DNA of 64,000 bases from Chryseobacterium gallinarum (GCF_001021975.1 NZ_CP009928.1:2360001-2424000), one strand, 5' to 3'; positions 26,662 to 35,732 are shown, numbered from the stretch's first letter. Numbers and translations: made by a program. Notes: generated from the letters alone by a model not told the origin.

Positions 26662-27408
26662 GTGAAACTTAAACTATTCTTTTTTTTATTCCTTATTTTT
26701 TGTATATCAGCCCAAGCCCAAAGTTATATTTTTGGTAAGGTAACTTCCGAAGACGGAGCCGAAATGCAGGATGTTACCGTGATCAATATCAGAACCGACG
26801 AAATGACAATGTCCAACAGGGATGGCCATTTTATGATTTCCGGCAGGGCAGGAGATGAACTCCGTTTTGTAAAAGCAGGTTATGACCGTTTGATGAAAAA
26901 AGTTACCCCGGAAAACGTACAATCTCCAATGAATATAACCCTTGTAAGAGGAACTATTCAGATTCCTGAAGTTGCAGTAAAACAAGGAATTACTGGTAAT
27001 TTAAAAATAGATTCCAGAAATTTCGGGCCCTCCAGAAAAGTGGAAAAGCTTACTAAAGAAATCGACCGGTATATTGCACAAAAAACAGATCCCCGGGTAC
27101 TGGCAGCAAGACCAGGAGAATTTGTACAGCCGAAAGGACAAGGATTTTCTATTGGAAAAGTGAAAGATAAATGGGATGATGTAGACCTGATGAAATATTT
27201 GCGGGCAAGCCTGGGTGATGAATATTTTACCGATCTTAAAATAGAAAAGCCACAGATTGATCACTTTATTTATTACGTTTTTGCCGGCGGATTTGAAAGA
27301 AAAAAAATATTGAAATATGGATTTTGCAGCGATGCGGATCTGAATAGATTTCAGCGTTTTGTACTGACAAGGATCTCTTCTTACAGAGCTCCTCAGACTC
27401 AAAGATAA
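26662..27408 (+). CDS. Secreted protein with carboxypeptidase-regulatory-like domain, paralogue 1
   Basis: A 248-residue exported protein (signal peptide ending 'FCISAQAQ'). Residues 20-95 form a carboxypeptidase D regulatory-like beta sandwich ('IFGKVTSEDGAEMQDVTVIN', 'DELRFVKAGYDRL'). Then follow 'IQIPEVAVKQG', 'TGNLKIDSRNFG' and a helical C-terminal part of unknown fold. The start is GTG at 26662; there is no ATG that preserves the signal peptide. Its core segments recur in the next two genes, so the three arose by tandem duplication. The CarboxypepD-like plug-type domain is common at the N-terminus of TonB-linked outer-membrane proteins, but no barrel is present here. Function unknown. 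Confidence 0.75.
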   Translation: MKLKLFFFLFLIFCISAQAQSYIFGKVTSEDGAEMQDVTVINIRTDEMTMSNRDGHFMISGRAGDELRFVKAGYDRLMKKVTPENVQSPMNITLVRGTIQIPEVAVKQGITGNLKIDSRNFGPSRKVEKLTKEIDRYIAQKTDPRVLAARPGEFVQPKGQGFSIGKVKDKWDDVDLMKYLRASLGDEYFTDLKIEKPQIDHFIYYVFAGGFERKKILKYGFCSDADLNRFQRFVLTRISSYRAPQTQR

Positions 27409-27413
27409 GCGGA

Positions 27414-28220
27414 ATGAAAACGTATAGTAAACAAAGCTTATGTACTGCTGTATTCCTAATATCCACCGCAGTATTTTCACAGCAAAAAATAACGGGAATC
27501 ATTACCGATAACAGCAATATCAATATCAATCCTGTCTTGGTCCTAAATGTTTCCAAACAGCAAAGCGTATTTAGTGATGCTTCGGGAAAGTTTATTATAG
27601 ATGCGGAAGAGAAAGATGAAATACGATTTGTAAAAGAAGGTTATTATCGCTCAGACAAGAAGATTTCGAATGAAGACTTCAATACGCCCTTACTTATTAT
27701 TCTTAAAAAAAACGAAATAGAAATCCCGGAAGTGAAAATTGCCTATAAACCCACGGGAAACCTGGAAAGGGATAGCAAACACCTTGATGGATCAAGGAGG
27801 ATTTCCGGCCTTAAATCAGACCTGGAGATATATATGAAAAGCCCGTTGAATGCACCATTGCCCGATCGATCGATCTCGAAAACTTTTAGGGGGCTTGATT
27901 TCAATGCGGGGCAGGTAGATGTTATGGGTGTATTAAGCGCAGCGGCGGGATTATTTAAAAAAGCTACAAAACCTAAAATTACAAAACCTACTTATAATGA
28001 AACACGGATCTTTATGACAAGGATAAGAAAAGAAATTAATTTTGATTTTCTAAGGAAGTACGGAATGGGAGAGGATGAGATTGATGCATTTCTGATGTAT
28101 GCTGACGATACAAAGCAGCTGGCCAGAAAATACAGAAAAGATTTTAATAAATCCGTTGTAGAAGCTGAAATTAAAGAAGCCTTCGCTGAATATCGTAAAA
28201 CCAATAAGATTGGAATGTAA
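27414..28220 (+). CDS. Secreted protein with carboxypeptidase-regulatory-like domain, paralogue 2
   Basis: A 268-residue exported protein (signal peptide 'SLCTAVFLISTAVFSQ'). The N-terminal beta sandwich has 'KITGIITDNSN', 'DEIRFVKEGYYRSDKK' and 'LLIILKKNEIEIPEVKI'. The same 'TGNLERDSKHLDGSRR' link follows as in its neighbours. The C-terminal half is helical and differs in length from paralogue 1, including a hydrophobic 'VDVMGVLSAAAGLFKKA'. It begins five bases after the stop of paralogue 1, so the two are co-translated. Role unknown; the rate of divergence between copies suggests different partners. Confidence 0.75.
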   Translation: MKTYSKQSLCTAVFLISTAVFSQQKITGIITDNSNININPVLVLNVSKQQSVFSDASGKFIIDAEEKDEIRFVKEGYYRSDKKISNEDFNTPLLIILKKNEIEIPEVKIAYKPTGNLERDSKHLDGSRRISGLKSDLEIYMKSPLNAPLPDRSISKTFRGLDFNAGQVDVMGVLSAAAGLFKKATKPKITKPTYNETRIFMTRIRKEINFDFLRKYGMGEDEIDAFLMYADDTKQLARKYRKDFNKSVVEAEIKEAFAEYRKTNKIGM

Positions 28221-28256
28221 TTGGGTATATTAAAACTTTAATTAAGAAAGCCGGAC

Positions 28257-29069
28257 GTGATTAAAAATATCAGAAATGCATATGAAGGGAAAATGTTTTT
28301 TTTCCTGGTTTTTATTTGCAATTGTTTATTTTCCCAGCAAATAGTTACGGGGAGAACTATTGATGATAATGGAGAAAGTTTAAGTGCCGTAACAATTATC
28401 AATATGGCTACAGATAAAAAGGTATATTCCAACTCACAGGGTGAGTTTTCTATTGAAGCTTCCGCCAATGATGAATTGAGATTTGTAAAAGAAGATTTCA
28501 GAAGGGTCTCCCGCAGAGTCCTTACAGATGGAATTAATTCTCCATTATTGATTACTCTTTTCCAGATTCCCAAAGAAATCGGGGAAGTGAAAATTGTAAA
28601 AAAGCTAACCGGGGATTTGAATGAAGATTCCAGAATAGTTGCAAAAACAGATAAGGGAGAATTGGTAAGAAATGCAGTTGGGCTGCCACAACCTGTGGGA
28701 AAGATGAGAGAAAAGCCGGCAGAAGTAAAACAGGTCTTATTACCTATCCTTTTGGGAAACCTGAATGTACAGGGAGTATACGACCTTATCAGTGGAAAAG
28801 CCCGGCGGCAGAAGAGATTATACAGATATGATGATTTGCAGGAACATATCGCCTGGATCCGAAACAGGGTAGAAGACGAATATTTTACAAAAGCAGGAAT
28901 TCCGGCCGACCGGATTTCGGAATTTATTGAATTTTCATTTGGAGCTAAGCCTCAGGTAAGAACTTATGTAAAGGGCAGGAATGTATCGGGCGTTTTGCTC
29001 AGGCTGGAAGAAACTATCCCGCTTTACCTTGATAGAATGGCCAAGGGAAGTAATGTTAAAAAATCTTAA
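28257..29069 (+). CDS. Secreted protein with carboxypeptidase-regulatory-like domain, paralogue 3
   Basis: A 270-residue exported protein with signal segment 'GKMFFFLVFICNCLFSQ'. It has the same beta sandwich ('IVTGRTIDDNGESLSAVTII', 'DELRFVKEDFRRVSRRV'), 'KEIGEVKIVKKLTGDLNEDS', and a helical C-terminus containing 'YFTKAGIPADRISEFIEFSF', which resembles 'YFTDLKIEKPQIDHFIYYVF' of paralogue 1. GTG at 28257 is used as start; an ATG at codon 13 would still leave a shorter signal peptide and is an alternative. It is 36 bases after paralogue 2. Of the three, copies 1 and 3 are more alike in their C-terminal halves. Confidence 0.72.
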   Translation: MIKNIRNAYEGKMFFFLVFICNCLFSQQIVTGRTIDDNGESLSAVTIINMATDKKVYSNSQGEFSIEASANDELRFVKEDFRRVSRRVLTDGINSPLLITLFQIPKEIGEVKIVKKLTGDLNEDSRIVAKTDKGELVRNAVGLPQPVGKMREKPAEVKQVLLPILLGNLNVQGVYDLISGKARRQKRLYRYDDLQEHIAWIRNRVEDEYFTKAGIPADRISEFIEFSFGAKPQVRTYVKGRNVSGVLLRLEETIPLYLDRMAKGSNVKKS

Positions 29070-29126
29070 AATTTTGGAATAGTAATTGATGCTTTACAAT
29101 TGAAATCAATCAAATCCACAAATTCT

Positions 29127-29861
29127 ATGAATAAAAATATTATTGCAGTAGCAATAGCGGCTTTAGGCTTTATCATAGGTCTCGGTTTTTTGGGCAATGC
29201 TATCAAAAACAGGAATAAATCAGAAAATACAATTTCCGTTACAGGTTTAGGAACAAAACAGTTTACCTCGGATCTGATTACCTGGTCCGGAAGCTTTTCT
29301 AAAAATAATATTGACCTGAAATCAGCCTATGATGAGCTCGCATTAGATCGGAAAGTTATTAATGACTATCTGCTCTCCAAAAAGATAAAGCAAAATGAAA
29401 TTGTATTTTCATCCGTAGATATTCAAAAGCAGTTCAGAAGCTATAATGATGCTAACGGCAATTACGTGCAGGGTGAATTTTCAGGATACAACCTTACCCA
29501 GAAAGTTTCTATTGAAAGTAAAGATGTTGCTTTAATCGAAAACCTTTCCCGGAATATTACCGAAATTATCAATCGGGGAATAGAATTTACTTCATCATCC
29601 CCTTCTTACTTTTATACTAAGCTGGCTACTGTAAAGCAGGAGATGATTGCCAGTGCTACGAAAGATGCAAAAGAGCGCGCAGAGAAAATTGCGCAAAACT
29701 CGGGAAGCAGCCTTGGAAACCTCAAAAAGGCAACAATGGGCGTGATCCAGATTACAGCACCCAATTCAAATGAAGACTATTCTTACGGAGGAACCTTCAA
29801 TACTTCATCGAAAGAAAAAGAAGCCAGTATTACGATAAAACTGGAATATGAAGTAAACTAA
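29127..29861 (+). CDS. SIMPL domain (DUF541) protein
   Basis: A 244-residue membrane-anchored or periplasmic protein of the SIMPL/DUF541 family. An N-terminal hydrophobic segment (about 5-25, 'IIAVAIAALGFIIGLGFLG') is followed by the domain opening 'NTISVTGLGTKQFTSDLITW'. Family features include 'LSSKKIKQNEIVFSSVDIQKQF'-like strands and 'DAKERAEKIAQNSGSSLGNL' near residue 190. The ATG at 29127 was chosen over the upstream TTG at 29100, which would put extra polar residues before the anchor. It lies 57 bases after the paralogous trio and may be read with it. The family role is poorly defined (stress or signalling-linked). Confidence 0.88.
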   Translation: MNKNIIAVAIAALGFIIGLGFLGNAIKNRNKSENTISVTGLGTKQFTSDLITWSGSFSKNNIDLKSAYDELALDRKVINDYLLSKKIKQNEIVFSSVDIQKQFRSYNDANGNYVQGEFSGYNLTQKVSIESKDVALIENLSRNITEIINRGIEFTSSSPSYFYTKLATVKQEMIASATKDAKERAEKIAQNSGSSLGNLKKATMGVIQITAPNSNEDYSYGGTFNTSSKEKEASITIKLEYEVN

Positions 29862-29885
29862 GAAGTTAAAAAAAAGTCATTGTAT

Positions 29886-29946
29886 ATCAATAGAAACGGC
29901 TTTAGCCCGTTTATTAAAAAAGAATCCTTCTGGCTTTAGCCAAAAC
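29886..29946. repeat. Dispersed 'GGCTTTAGCC' palindromic repeat, copy 1
   Basis: The element has two short palindromes built around CTTTAG: an outer one (AACGGCTTTAGCCCGTT) and a downstream one (TGGCTTTAGCCA). A second copy with the same order and flanks ('ATCAA.AGAA' at the start, 'GCCAAAAC' at the end) lies at 44296-44360. Both are between genes, right after a stop codon. Confidence 0.7.
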
Positions 29947-29951
29947 TTAAA

Positions 29952-29993
29952 AAAATATAAAATGCCGGAGGAATTCCGGTGTTTATATTTTTT
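29952..29993. terminator. Bidirectional terminator between the SIMPL and GNAT genes
   Basis: Long interrupted stem: AAAATATAAA...CCGG / CCGG...TTTATATTTT, with A-rich left and T-rich right flanks. It lies between convergent genes. Confidence 0.75.
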
Positions 29994-30505
29994 TAAGGAT
30001 AAACAATATTATAAATCTCATTTTTAATCTCTTCTACATTTTCAGGAGAATAATTGGCAAGGAGCCATAAAGGTAAAGATTTCTTTCCCTCTCCATAGCT
30101 TGGCTGTACATAAGTGCTGTCAATCAGGCTAAAGCTGTTTCTCTGATAGAAAGAATAGCGTCTCTCAGCATTTTCGTTAAGATTTGCAGGCTCAATTTCC
30201 AGGATAATGTTTGGATAGCTTTCCAATAAATGTCCCATAATATGTGAACCTAATTTTTTGCTCCTGAAAGCCTCAAACACTTCAAAATGTTCTACAAAAA
30301 CAAAAGAACTGAGCTCCCATAAAATGAGATAACCTACCGGTTGAGACTCATGAAGGACAGACATTACTTTTGCCCGGGCATTTGAAAATAAGGTCAAAAA
30401 CAGTTCTTTGCTTCTTTGCTCGTCAATAGGGAATGTGTTGATATAAGACGCATAGATTTCCTGGACTCTATGGTCCGCTGCAGAAGTAATAGGTGAAAAT
30501 TCCAT
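29993..30505 (-). CDS. GNAT-family N-acetyltransferase
   Basis: A 170-residue cytoplasmic acetyltransferase fold using acetyl-CoA. The family strand-loop-helix is visible: 'SFVFVEHFEVFEAFRSKKLGS' region, with the acetyl-CoA binding segment 'FRSKKLGSHIMGHLLE' near residue 83, followed by 'NIILEIEPAN' and 'RRYSFYQRNSFSLIDS'. The pattern R-x-x-x-LG-S/T fits motif A. The acceptor substrate cannot be told. Two bases separate it from the PspC-like gene, which itself follows the DUF2851 gene by one base, so the three are one transcription unit. Confidence 0.85.
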   Translation of the reverse strand: MEFSPITSAADHRVQEIYASYINTFPIDEQRSKELFLTLFSNARAKVMSVLHESQPVGYLILWELSSFVFVEHFEVFEAFRSKKLGSHIMGHLLESYPNIILEIEPANLNENAERRYSFYQRNSFSLIDSTYVQPSYGEGKKSLPLWLLANYSPENVEEIKNEIYNIVYP

Positions 30506-30507
30506 AA

Positions 30508-30729
30508 TTATAAATCAAAAACGCTTGGCCTTCTGGTAATAAAAATATCTTTAATCCAAAGTGTGAATGCCAGACCCAAGTAAATTAAAAAGAAAAAGCC
30601 TGCTGTGGCAAAAGTGGAATAGATGAAGAAGACTCTCAGTTTAGAAACGGGAATCCCTAGTTTAGCCCCCATTCTTGTCAGTACACCAAACCATTCTCTC
30701 TCCATTTTATGACGGATGTTATCAAACAT
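30508..30729 (-). CDS. PspC-domain protein
   Basis: A 73-residue inner-membrane protein of the PspC type. The N-terminal half holds 'WFGVLTRMGAKLGIPVSKLRVFF' (the family's 'V..G.a..l.i....R..f' pattern) and is followed by one long hydrophobic segment 'YSTFATAGFFFLIYLGLAF'. PspC proteins sense envelope stress in enteric bacteria, but short Bacteroidetes members are uncharacterised. Tightly packed between the DUF2851 and GNAT genes. Confidence 0.85.
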   Translation of the reverse strand: MFDNIRHKMEREWFGVLTRMGAKLGIPVSKLRVFFIYSTFATAGFFFLIYLGLAFTLWIKDIFITRRPSVFDL

Positions 30730-30730
30730 T

Positions 30731-31993
30731 TCAATTTTCGTTTAAAAGTTTAAATCCAATACTGCAAGTTAAGCAATTTTTTTCTTCACAGGCATTTTTA
30801 TGATGATAAATCAGGCTCTGACTTTCTAAAGCGTTATTTACATGTATTCCCAGATTTTTCCAGCCTGTGACGACTGAATTTTTTTCTGCAGAAATTTGCT
30901 CATAAAATTCCATGATCTCGTCAGTAATTTCTTCACGATGATATCTGTGGTAAGCATATTTTAAAGGAAGAACTGTGTTTAAAATCAGAAGATCAATAAA
31001 ATCCCGGCTTAATATTTTAGGCTGAGCTTTTGACAGGGTCCCGAAATTAAAATGATAATCCCAATACTCCGAAGCTTTTACAGACTTAAAAATGCTATAC
31101 CATTCATCGGTATGATGTGCATGGATTATTTTTGAAAATAAATTTTGGTGCCGGCTATAAAGGTCAGCCAGTTGAGATAGACGAATTGTTGGAAAATTAG
31201 GCGGTCTTAACCTTAAAAATTTAGGATAAAACTGAAGGTCTGCAATATTGAATTTTGCCTTAATAAATTCAAATTCCCTCTTCCATATTTTCATTTGCCC
31301 GTCCTGAGGAATATTCAGCCATCCGGCAATACCGAAAAATAACGCTTCCAGTTGTAAAGGGTTCAGCCGGATTTTATTGATGATACTGTAATCGACACTT
31401 TCTGCGATCTGTCTGAAAATAAAGGCATTTACTTTTAAGCCGAAAGAGTAGGCAAAACTGTGAAATAAAACGGCTTCAAAATTATTTTTATGCACAATGA
31501 GCTGCTCTTCAAGCTCCAACGATTTTTCATCCAGCTTTTTCAGAATATTCTCTTCATGGAAATTGACAGGGATTTTTGTATTATCAAAAATATTTTCGCA
31601 GGCAATGAACTGATTTTGCGGTAAAAGCTTTTCATACTTCCACAGTATGCTTTCATCAATATAATTTTTCAGTTCAAGAGCAGGAACATTCCTGCCGGTA
31701 AGTTCGTTGATTTCCAAATCATGTTCGAAAACAACATGCAGAATAATATTCTGGTAATTTGGATCCCGGGAATGGTTATGGAAAATCCAGTCGGAAGACC
31801 GCACGTGCAGCTCTATATTTCCGGCAAGGATAAGGCCATTGAATTTGATTTTGGCATCCAGAAAATCCGGTCCTGCATTTTTATTCCATTTTCCGAAATG
31901 GATGATCTCAACGGAATTGCCTTCAATATCCTTGAAGTCAAAATGTTTGAAAACCTTATAGTTCCAAAGATATTGAAGCAATTTTTCCGTCAT
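30731..31993 (-). CDS. DUF2851 family protein
   Basis: A 420-residue protein of the Bacteroidetes-wide DUF2851 family; function unknown. Hallmarks include 'GKWNKNAGPDFLDAKI' near residue 35, 'GNIELHVRSSDWIFHNHSRD' near 60-80, 'NIILHVVFEHD' and a C-terminal cysteine cluster 'CEEKNCLTCSIGFKLL' that could bind metal. The 'GPDF..A.I...' and 'G.IE.H....DW..H.H..' motifs look like a nuclease-type acidic/His core, but this is not established. It heads the DUF2851-PspC-GNAT unit and ends 27 bases from bshA, which points the same way, so bshA may be upstream in the same transcript. Confidence 0.88.
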   Translation of the reverse strand: MTEKLLQYLWNYKVFKHFDFKDIEGNSVEIIHFGKWNKNAGPDFLDAKIKFNGLILAGNIELHVRSSDWIFHNHSRDPNYQNIILHVVFEHDLEINELTGRNVPALELKNYIDESILWKYEKLLPQNQFIACENIFDNTKIPVNFHEENILKKLDEKSLELEEQLIVHKNNFEAVLFHSFAYSFGLKVNAFIFRQIAESVDYSIINKIRLNPLQLEALFFGIAGWLNIPQDGQMKIWKREFEFIKAKFNIADLQFYPKFLRLRPPNFPTIRLSQLADLYSRHQNLFSKIIHAHHTDEWYSIFKSVKASEYWDYHFNFGTLSKAQPKILSRDFIDLLILNTVLPLKYAYHRYHREEITDEIMEFYEQISAEKNSVVTGWKNLGIHVNNALESQSLIYHHKNACEEKNCLTCSIGFKLLNEN

Positions 31994-32020
31994 AAGTGTG
32001 ACGGTAAATATAAAGAAATA

Positions 32021-33169
32021 TTATACTTTCGTCAGCTCTTTCTTAAAATTTTCTATCGTTGTCCTATACATTTTTTCATAGATAGGAAGAATGTTTTTCA
32101 AATCGAATTTTACCGCCTGATCTTTCGCGTTTTGCTTCATTTTGGTTAAAAGCTCTTCATTGCTCAACAATTTAATGGTGTAGTTACTCATAGCTTCCAC
32201 ATTTCCGATTTCTGCTAAAAATCCTGTTTCCCCCTGTATATTTACTTCCGGAATCCCGCCTGCATTGGAGCTGATGACCGGAGTATAAGCCGCCATAGCT
32301 TCAAGGGCTGCCAAACCGAAACTTTCCTGCTCTGAAGGAAGCAGAAATACATCCGAAAGCTGAAGAATCTTATAAAGATCATTTACTTTTCCTAAAAGAC
32401 GGATTTTGGAAATAAGATCCGGATTTTCTTCCAGGAACTGATTCACCTTTTCCATATCAGGACCCTCTCCGATGATAATCAGTTTTGATTTTACTTTCTT
32501 CTCTACGTTTTTAAAAATCTGCAGAACTTCGTCCACTCGTTTTACAGGACGGAGATTAGACACATGGATCAATATTTTCTCATCAGGATTCGCAAACTGG
32601 GTTCTCTGGCATTCAGAGCAGTCATCAAATTCAGAATTGTCAATAAAATTGGTAATCACCTGGATTTCCTTTTTGATATTGAAAAACTGAAGAGTATCTT
32701 TTTTCAGACTTTCAGAAACTGAGGTGATAGCATCCGATTTGTTGATGGAAAACTCTACTGCATGCTTATAACTCGGATGTTGCCCCACAAGGGTAATATC
32801 TGTTCCATGAAGGGTGGTTACAAGCGGTATGTCATTATGATCCTCCTGAAGCATCTGCTTAGCTGTAAATGCTGCATATGCATAAGGGATAGCATAATGG
32901 GCATGAAGCAGATCCAGTTTATAAAGGTTGACAACCCGGTATATCATTGAGCTCAACGCAATATCATAAGGTTGATACTGGAAAAGCGGATAAGTCTGAA
33001 CATTCACCCGGTGAAAGAAAATATTAGGATTCGTAATGTCTAATCTTGCAGGAAGTGCAGAGCTTATAAAGTGTACTTCATATCCTTTATTGGCAAGGGA
33101 CATTCCCAGCTCTGTTGCTACAATTCCGCTTCCTCCGTAGGTAGGATAGCAAAGTATGCCTATTTTCAT
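32021..33169 (-). CDS. bshA: N-acetyl-alpha-D-glucosaminyl L-malate synthase BshA
   Basis: First step of bacillithiol synthesis: a retaining GT4 glycosyltransferase joining GlcNAc from UDP-GlcNAc to L-malate. The 382 residues are of normal length. The opening 'MKIGILCYPTYGGSGIVATE' is characteristic of BshA. Further signatures are 'LLHAHYAIPYAYAA', 'VTTLHGTDITLVGQHPSYK', and the nucleotide-sugar binding region 'LLPSEQESFGLAALEAMA' with the GT4 EX7E pair. Chryseobacterium and relatives use bacillithiol, so this fits the organism call. It lies between the GH3 gene (24 bases upstream in transcription) and DUF2851; other bsh genes are not in the window. Confidence 0.95.
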   Translation of the reverse strand: MKIGILCYPTYGGSGIVATELGMSLANKGYEVHFISSALPARLDITNPNIFFHRVNVQTYPLFQYQPYDIALSSMIYRVVNLYKLDLLHAHYAIPYAYAAFTAKQMLQEDHNDIPLVTTLHGTDITLVGQHPSYKHAVEFSINKSDAITSVSESLKKDTLQFFNIKKEIQVITNFIDNSEFDDCSECQRTQFANPDEKILIHVSNLRPVKRVDEVLQIFKNVEKKVKSKLIIIGEGPDMEKVNQFLEENPDLISKIRLLGKVNDLYKILQLSDVFLLPSEQESFGLAALEAMAAYTPVISSNAGGIPEVNIQGETGFLAEIGNVEAMSNYTIKLLSNEELLTKMKQNAKDQAVKFDLKNILPIYEKMYRTTIENFKKELTKV

Positions 33170-33193
33170 TAGATTATTGTTGTTTTGATGTTG

Positions 33194-34882
33194 TTATAAG
33201 GCAGGGGTAAAATCTATTCCCATACCTGCTTTTAACTGGTCGTTTACCAGTACAGGAAGCTTACCCCATATTTTTGTTTTTCCGTTTAATGCATCAGCTG
33301 TGGCGTTCATTGAATCATCATTGTTTTCATAGGCTACAAGCACTGTTGAAACATTTGAAATATCAATATCCTTTAAAGCATAAGCGCTTCCAAACACAGT
33401 AAGAATCACATTTTGATTTTTAGTAAGATCAGCAAGGACTTTTTTTGACTCCGTTGATATCTTATAAGGCTTGTAAGCCGTTGAATTATCCTTATGGAAA
33501 CCAACAATCACGGTAGATCCTGCGGGAATTGTATTGATCTCAGCGGCTTTTTTAATGATGACGTTGGTACCCAATCTATTGGCAAAAGTCTGGTACGGAG
33601 CTTCCTCCAAAGGAATATAGTATACCTGTTTTCCGGTGATGGGAAGCAGTTTTTTATCATCCTTTAATAAAGTTAAGGCGTTGGAATATAAATTTTGAAC
33701 TAATGCCTTATGAGAATCATTATTAAGGTCAGCATTGATATTTTCCGGATTTTTCGGGGTGTACTGGGTAAGCCCCAGAAAATATTTGGTTAAAAGTATT
33801 TTCTTGACACTTTCCTCCACTCTGGATTGAGGAATTTCTCCCTTGTCAATTGCTTTTTGAATTAATTTTTTTCCTTCGGAAACCCCTTGGGAGAACAGCA
33901 TAATATCATTTCCTGCTTTAAATGCCATTGCATCCAGCTCACCCGGTTTATACTTATTGGCTACGGCTCCCATATTCAATGCATCCGTAATAATTAAACC
34001 CTTATATCCCAATTTATCTTTCAATACTCCTGTAATGATGTTTTTAGAAACAGAAGCCGGAATTCCTTTTCCTGATTCTAAACTTGGTACATATAAATGC
34101 GCCACCATTACACCTCCGATTCCCTTATCCATTAATTCCTTAAAAGGAGCAAGTTCTACTGCTTCAAGCCTGTCCAGAGAATGAGAAACTACCGGAAGAT
34201 CAAGGTGAGAATCCGTACTGGTATCACCATGACCGGGAAAATGTTTAATAGCCGCCAGTATATTGTTGTCCTGAAGGCCATTAGAATAGGAGAGGGCAGA
34301 GCTGATGACGTTGGATACCTCAGATCCAAAACTTCTGTTCCCGATAATAGGATTATTCGGATTGGTATTCACATCAACTACCGGAGCGAAATCCCAATTG
34401 ATTCCCATTCTGTGGCAGTCTTCTGCAATTTTTGCAGACATCTGATAAACCAGGTTTTTATCCTGGATAGCTCCCAATGTCATGGCCCATGGAAATTTAT
34501 GGGCGGTTGCAATCCTCTGATATAATCCCCATTCCGCATCCATTCCGATCATTAAAGGGACTTTGGACTTTTGCTGGAATTCATTAACCAGATTGATCTC
34601 CCTTGCCGCATCATCCTGCATCAGGATTAAACCACCGATTTTATCCTGTGTCACAATATTTCTGACCTGATTGATATAGTCTTCACCCTTGTTGGTATAC
34701 AACGCCACGATAAAGAGCTGGCCCAGTTTTTCATCCTGAGAAAGATTTTTGTACGTTTTATCCACCCATTGCTGAGCTTTTTTCAAATCTTCTTTAGTTG
34801 CATTTTTAGGTTGGTACTGAGCCTTAACCTTAGGACTTACCAATGCTGCAATAAAGAGTGAAGTATATATTAGTTTCCTCAT
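33194..34882 (-). CDS. Exported glycoside hydrolase family 3 protein (beta-N-acetylhexosaminidase type)
   Basis: A 562-residue protein with signal peptide 'MRKLIYTSLFIAALVSPKVKA'. GH3 catalytic barrel signatures: 'GGLILMQDD', 'MIGMDAEWGLYQRI', 'NWDFAPVVDVN', the NagZ-type 'IKHFPGHGDTSTDSHLDLPVV' with the acid/base His-Asp pair, and 'GLIITDALNMGAVA' with the nucleophile Asp. A C-terminal alpha/beta domain (about 390-562) follows. It probably cuts GlcNAc or muropeptide glycosides in the periplasm. The start ATG at 34882 opens the signal peptide; a longer frame to 34969 adds basic residues that would spoil it. Unlike serine-lipase-fused two-domain homologues, no esterase is attached. Confidence 0.9.
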   Translation of the reverse strand: MRKLIYTSLFIAALVSPKVKAQYQPKNATKEDLKKAQQWVDKTYKNLSQDEKLGQLFIVALYTNKGEDYINQVRNIVTQDKIGGLILMQDDAAREINLVNEFQQKSKVPLMIGMDAEWGLYQRIATAHKFPWAMTLGAIQDKNLVYQMSAKIAEDCHRMGINWDFAPVVDVNTNPNNPIIGNRSFGSEVSNVISSALSYSNGLQDNNILAAIKHFPGHGDTSTDSHLDLPVVSHSLDRLEAVELAPFKELMDKGIGGVMVAHLYVPSLESGKGIPASVSKNIITGVLKDKLGYKGLIITDALNMGAVANKYKPGELDAMAFKAGNDIMLFSQGVSEGKKLIQKAIDKGEIPQSRVEESVKKILLTKYFLGLTQYTPKNPENINADLNNDSHKALVQNLYSNALTLLKDDKKLLPITGKQVYYIPLEEAPYQTFANRLGTNVIIKKAAEINTIPAGSTVIVGFHKDNSTAYKPYKISTESKKVLADLTKNQNVILTVFGSAYALKDIDISNVSTVLVAYENNDDSMNATADALNGKTKIWGKLPVLVNDQLKAGMGIDFTPAL

Positions 34883-34996
34883 GACTTTTTGAATAAGAAC
34901 AAAAATACGATTAAAAAAATGACGAAAACAACGTTTTTGAAATTTTTGGTATATGATTTGAATACGCAATATAAATAATAACTAAACTTTATAAAA

Positions 34997-35527
34997 ATGA
35001 AAAAAATTCTTCCATTTATATTACTAGCAGGTATTGGTTTTTTATCTTATAGCTGTGATAATAGTGATGATAATGTAGTGGTACAGGATAATCCTTCTCC
35101 AATGAGAGACATTACAGGAACTTTCACCGGAGCCAATAATGCTGACTGGACTATCCATCAGGGTATTGATGCGTCATCTAGCCAGGTAGTTCTTGTATAT
35201 AGAAACGAAAATTCAAATTCAAACCTTTCTGCAAAATGGCAGCTTATTCCAAAAACTTACTTCCTGACTAATGGCAGAGAATTGGATTATAACTATACTT
35301 TCAATGCAGGAAATATAGATATTACAACCCGTGCGAATTTTGATCAGAATACAATGACGAATGTGGAAGCAAATACCTATTTGAATAATCAGACATTCAG
35401 AATTGTACTTATTAAGACCGCTGCAGCTAAAAGTGCAACAGCTCCTGTTGATTACAACGACTATAATGCCGTGGTGAAATATTATAATCTTAATGATTCT
35501 AATGTTCCTTCGACAAAAGTAAAGTAA
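34997..35527 (+). CDS. Lipoprotein of unknown function
   Basis: A 176-residue lipoprotein (lipobox 'FLSYSC', then 'DNSDDN', an acidic linker that often marks outer-membrane or surface export in Bacteroidetes). The mature domain is beta-rich, with 'ITGTFTGANNADWTIHQG', 'NLSAKWQLIPKTYFL' and a closing 'DYNAVVKYYNLNDSNV'. No family is recognised with certainty. Divergent from the GH3 gene; a strong terminator follows at 35557. Confidence 0.75.
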   Translation: MKKILPFILLAGIGFLSYSCDNSDDNVVVQDNPSPMRDITGTFTGANNADWTIHQGIDASSSQVVLVYRNENSNSNLSAKWQLIPKTYFLTNGRELDYNYTFNAGNIDITTRANFDQNTMTNVEANTYLNNQTFRIVLIKTAAAKSATAPVDYNDYNAVVKYYNLNDSNVPSTKVK

Positions 35528-35556
35528 GAAATATCTTTTCAGTTTTTTATAATTAA

Positions 35557-35589
35557 AAAAAGCTCCGGGAGAATTCTTCCGGGGCTTTT
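35557..35589 (+). terminator. Intrinsic terminator after the lipoprotein gene
   Basis: GC-rich stem AAAAGCTCCGGGA / TTCCGGGGCTTTT (one mismatch) with a trailing T run. Confidence 0.85.
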
Positions 35590-35696
35590 GATTGGTAGAC
35601 AAAAAATGGAATAACAGACAACAGGATTTGAATGATTCCTTGCGTAACCAATATCTGATAAAAGAATGTATCCTTTGCCGGATAACTTTTTTAAAT

Positions 35697-35728
35697 AAAA
35701 AAGCTTCAGTTTTTTCTGAAGCTTTTAT
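35697..35728. terminator. Terminator of the ribA operon (possibly bidirectional)
   Basis: Perfect 11-bp stem AAAAGCTTCAG / CTGAAGCTTTT with a T-rich loop and A/T flanks, four bases beyond the ribA stop. Confidence 0.85.
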
Positions 35729-35732
35729 TTAT

